The translations under genes were made by a program, and so were the position numbers. From the NCBI GenBank assembly GCA_947169455.1, contig CAMVPV010000020.1:1-9919 (forward strand): a DNA stretch of 9,919 nt, written 5' to 3'. Positions 7,632 to 9,919 of this stretch are shown one piece after another. The notes below the pieces were generated by a model, which saw only the letters and a program-made list of their open reading frames with translations, was not told the DNA's origin and made no database searches. The stretch comes from an uncultured Clostridia bacterium (GTDB lineage: Bacteria > Bacillota_A > Clostridia > Oscillospirales > Ruminococcaceae). Numbering within the stretch: position 1 is the stretch's first letter; each line of letters starts with the position of its first letter.

Positions 7632-8135
7632 GTGAATATGGCTATAATGTACAGGTTTGATGAGAAGAAAGCTTCGGAGAATGAAGTTATTCTACAGGAA
7701 AACCTTGATAAATTAACAGAAGGACTGACCGCAGGCGAGCTTGATCTTCTTGATACTATACTTGATTATGACAATTATGACACTTATTATTATCACAGCC
7801 TCAGGATCCCCGAGGACAGATCTGAGCTTATGAAAATAAATATGGGGATAATCATTTTCAGATTTGCATTGACCGACGATATCCTTTCGGAGTTTACAAA
7901 CGGTGTGGGGATATGGGACGATAAATTCTGGGAATTTTCCGGATTGTCGCCCGCGGCGCTGAAGCTCATAGCCGGATTTTACGCGGGCTGGGAATATTCG
8001 GATATCATATTGCAGGGGGCTCCGGATACGGATATCTCATATCTGCCCGAGTTCAGACCGAACGGCGAAGATGAGCAGTATATCGTTCTTAATGAGAAAT
8101 GCAAGAAACTGTATAAGGAAATATACGAAAGCTGA
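7632..8135 (+). CDS. Small, strongly acidic protein of unknown function
   Basis: 167-residue protein that I do not recognise. It has about 33 Asp/Glu against 15 Lys/Arg, giving a net charge near -18. It is rich in tyrosine, notably in the run LDTILDYDNYDTYYYHS near residues 40-56. No signal peptide or clear membrane segment is present, so it is probably cytoplasmic. Hydrophobic stretches such as MGIIIFRFAL and ALKLIAGFYAGW suggest a folded, mostly helical protein. It uses more AT-rich codons than the jet genes. It has its own strong, possibly repressible promoter and lies 238 bp after the jet operon and 53 bp before an AAA-ATPase-like/PD-(D/E)XK gene, with which it may be co-transcribed since no terminator separates them. 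Acidic small proteins near defence genes are sometimes DNA mimics or immunity factors, but nothing here proves that. It is a real gene judging by its promoter, ribosome site and protein-like composition. Confidence 0.8.
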   Translation: MNMAIMYRFDEKKASENEVILQENLDKLTEGLTAGELDLLDTILDYDNYDTYYYHSLRIPEDRSELMKINMGIIIFRFALTDDILSEFTNGVGIWDDKFWEFSGLSPAALKLIAGFYAGWEYSDIILQGAPDTDISYLPEFRPNGEDEQYIVLNEKCKKLYKEIYES

Positions 8136-8142
8136 AACAGCT
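8130..8142. repeat. Short inverted repeat AGCTG-AAA-CAGCT at the gene junction
   Basis: A 5-bp stem with a 3-nt loop spans the stop codon of the acidic-protein gene. It is too weak and lacks a T run, so it is not a terminator. Its right arm AACAGCT repeats the right arm of the upstream dyad (7566-7572), which could mean a shared binding site, or chance. The rest of the 53-bp gap shows no good promoter. Confidence 0.25.
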
Positions 8143-8188
8143 CCGTTGAAGTGCTGCTGTAATTCCTTTCTTAGCGCAGGTGATTTTG

Positions 8189-9862
8189 ATGAATAAACAG
8201 ATTTTTACCGGTACGGAGTTCTTTGATGAGATCATCAAAGATAACGGATATTATGTTGATAAGACAGAAATGATATATGATCTTATCGAAAACACGAAAA
8301 CTAAAGTCTCACTTTTCACCCGACCGCGGCGTTTCGGAAAAACGCTCACACTTACCATGATGGAGAGTTTTTTCGATATAAGCCGTGACAGCAGATCAGT
8401 GTTCTCCGGACTTGATATTATGGAGCATGAGGATTTCTGCTCGGAGCACATGAACAAATACCCCACGCTTTTTATCAGCCTTAAGGATGTTGAAGGGCTG
8501 ACGTTTGCGTCTGCTTCAAGAAAAATGGAGATATGCATCGCCGATCTCTGCAAGAAGGTAAGATTTCTGGAGCATGATGAAAAATCCGACCTTGCGGACA
8601 GAGAAAAATTCACCCGTCTGATCTCCGAAAAAGGCGATGCCGAGGATATACAGAATTCGCTGAAAACTATTTCGCGCATGATGTATGAGCATTACGGAAT
8701 GCCTGTCGTCCTGCTGATAGACGAGTATGATGTTCCGCTCGCAAAGGCGCACGTTAACGGATTTTACCGCGAAATGCTCGATTTGATAAGGGGATTTATG
8801 AGCACTTCGCTCAAAACGAACGAGTATCTGAAGCTTGCTGTCGTGACAGGCTGTCTGCGTATTCCGAAAGAGAGCATATTTACGGGCGTCAACAATTTCG
8901 CTGCATATTCCGTTCTTGACAGTGAGTTTTCACAGTATTTCGGATTTACGGAAAATGAGATGAAGCAGATGCTGTCGGATTTCGGAAAGTCCGATAAACT
9001 CGATACTGTCAAGGAATGGTACGACGGTTATGTTTTCGGTGATACCGAAATATACTGTCCGTGGGACGCGGGGAGATATGTGTCGTCAATTGTAAACAGA
9101 CCGAACGCTAAACCTAAGTCCTATTGGGTGAATACGAGCGGGAACGATGCGATAAGCAGATTTTTTGATATGGACGGGGCGGATATTTCCCCGAAATTCG
9201 AGGCACTGCTCAACGGCGGCACTATCACCGAAAATGTCACAAATGCGCTGACCTACGATCAGGCATATACTTCCGAGAACAATCTGTGGAGCATACTGCT
9301 GATGACCGGATATCTGACGCCTGCCGCTGTTCCGGAATGGGACGAAAGCGAGGGCAGCGGAAATGTCGAACTGCGGATACCCAACAAGGAGATATCGTTT
9401 ATATTCCGCAATGCGGTAGTGGATCATTTCAAGAAGACGCTCGATGATTCCGAACAGAGATCTCTCATGGATGCACTATGGGACAGCGATGAAAAACGTG
9501 CCTCCGAAATAATATCGGATATGTTGTGGAACACCATCAGTTATATGGATTATCACGAGGATTATTACCATGCGTTTCTTGCCGGGGTATTTGTCGGGCG
9601 GGGCGGATATTCGGTGCAGTCTAACCGGGAAAGCGGTCTCGGCAGACCCGATATCGTACTGAAAGACCGGAAAAACCGCAGGGCGCTCGTCATCGAAGCG
9701 AAAAAGTCGGACAGCACGGAAAATATGGCAAAATGCTGCACCGATGCCATTGAACAGATCTCCGCAAACGGATACGGAACAGATCTCGACGGCTACCGGC
9801 AGATACTTTGCTGCGGTATTTCGTTCTATAAAAAAGAAGCTATGGTGAAGATCATGAAGTGA
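8189..9862 (+). CDS. AAA-ATPase-like protein with C-terminal PD-(D/E)XK nuclease domain
   Basis: 557-residue protein of the widespread AAA-ATPase_like plus PDDEXK_9 family (DUF1703-type). The N-terminus has the family hallmark YYVDKTEMIYDLIE (21-34) and the P-loop TRPRRFGKT (44-52, Lys51). Walker B is VVLLIDEYD (Asp178, Glu179), and the conserved VTGCLRIPKESIFTGVNNF follows. The C-terminal domain carries the nuclease-fold core GRPD (Asp488) and IEAK (Glu503, Lys505), so both active centres look intact. The length is normal for the family. ATG 8189 is chosen over GTG 8180 because AGGTG at 8178-8182 sits at the right distance from it and overlaps the GTG. Members are often present in many copies in Ruminococcus, Butyrivibrio and Bacteroides genomes. 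No activity is firmly established; roles in defence or mobile-element biology have been suggested from domain content. It may share a transcript with the acidic-protein gene upstream. No sign of truncation or frameshift. Confidence 0.9.
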   Translation: MNKQIFTGTEFFDEIIKDNGYYVDKTEMIYDLIENTKTKVSLFTRPRRFGKTLTLTMMESFFDISRDSRSVFSGLDIMEHEDFCSEHMNKYPTLFISLKDVEGLTFASASRKMEICIADLCKKVRFLEHDEKSDLADREKFTRLISEKGDAEDIQNSLKTISRMMYEHYGMPVVLLIDEYDVPLAKAHVNGFYREMLDLIRGFMSTSLKTNEYLKLAVVTGCLRIPKESIFTGVNNFAAYSVLDSEFSQYFGFTENEMKQMLSDFGKSDKLDTVKEWYDGYVFGDTEIYCPWDAGRYVSSIVNRPNAKPKSYWVNTSGNDAISRFFDMDGADISPKFEALLNGGTITENVTNALTYDQAYTSENNLWSILLMTGYLTPAAVPEWDESEGSGNVELRIPNKEISFIFRNAVVDHFKKTLDDSEQRSLMDALWDSDEKRASEIISDMLWNTISYMDYHEDYYHAFLAGVFVGRGGYSVQSNRESGLGRPDIVLKDRKNRRALVIEAKKSDSTENMAKCCTDAIEQISANGYGTDLDGYRQILCCGISFYKKEAMVKIMK

Positions 9863-9863
9863 G

Positions 9864-9912
9864 ATCGGGTATCGTGATTAACGGCAGATTTCTGTTTCTA
9901 TATATACCCGAT
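9864..9912 (+). terminator. Possible terminator: ATCGGGTAT/ATACCCGAT inverted repeat plus T run
   Basis: ATCGGGTAT (9864-9872) and ATACCCGAT (9904-9912) can form a 9-bp stem, and TTTT (9912-9915) follows. It begins 2 bp after the stop of the AAA-ATPase-like gene. The 31-nt loop is long for a terminator and the window ends here, so the call is tentative. Confidence 0.4.
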
Positions 9913-9919
9913 TTTGTCC

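Noticed and set aside
8146..8174. TTGAAG as a -35 box for a separate promoter of the AAA-ATPase-like gene
   Set aside because: No acceptable -10 box is found 16-18 nt downstream.
8180..8182. GTG start for the AAA-ATPase-like gene
   Set aside because: It overlaps the AGGTG ribosome site that properly serves ATG 8189, and the family normally begins close to the MNKQIFTG-type sequence.

Overview
The window carries one strand of tightly packed plus-strand genes. Base composition is moderate, and codon use, Shine-Dalgarno sites (GGAGG-type ahead of most genes) and the gene families present suggest a Firmicute of the Clostridia, probably close to Ruminococcus/Oscillospiraceae. That placement is inferred from style and family distribution, not proven.

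Bases 1-7394 hold a four-gene Wadjet (Jet/Mks/Ept-type) SMC anti-plasmid system in the order jetD-jetA-jetB-jetC. The jetD reading frame is open at the left edge, so its beginning, the operon promoter and anything upstream are outside the window. The set contains a Toprim-type nuclease subunit (JetD), a MukF/kleisin-like subunit (JetA), a MukE/KITE-like small subunit (JetB) and a 1431-residue SMC ATPase (JetC). Spacing is 2 bp (D-A), then overlaps of 4 bp (A-B) and 17 bp (B-C), which points to a single coupled transcript. The order and protein families fit the type II class best. From the known Wadjet mechanism, JetABC would extrude plasmid DNA by loop extrusion and JetD would cleave it once small circular DNA is recognised. 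A near-perfect 15-bp stem-loop terminator follows jetC directly.

Bases 7432-7631 are non-coding. They contain a strong extended -10 promoter (TTGCAA, 17 nt, TATAAT with an upstream TG) whose -10 box sits at the centre of a 7+7 bp inverted repeat, a good operator candidate. The promoter drives a small, very acidic protein of unknown function (167 aa). It is followed after a 53-bp gap by a 557-residue AAA-ATPase-like/PD-(D/E)XK protein of a family that is common and multi-copy in gut Clostridia and Bacteroidetes but has no settled function. The window ends in a short inverted repeat followed by a T run, a possible terminator.

The points most worth a second look are the departures of JetC from the SMC ATPase consensus (Leu for the first P-loop glycine, Asn for the usual catalytic Glu after Walker B), the regulated-looking promoter, and the unrecognised acidic protein beside a defence operon.
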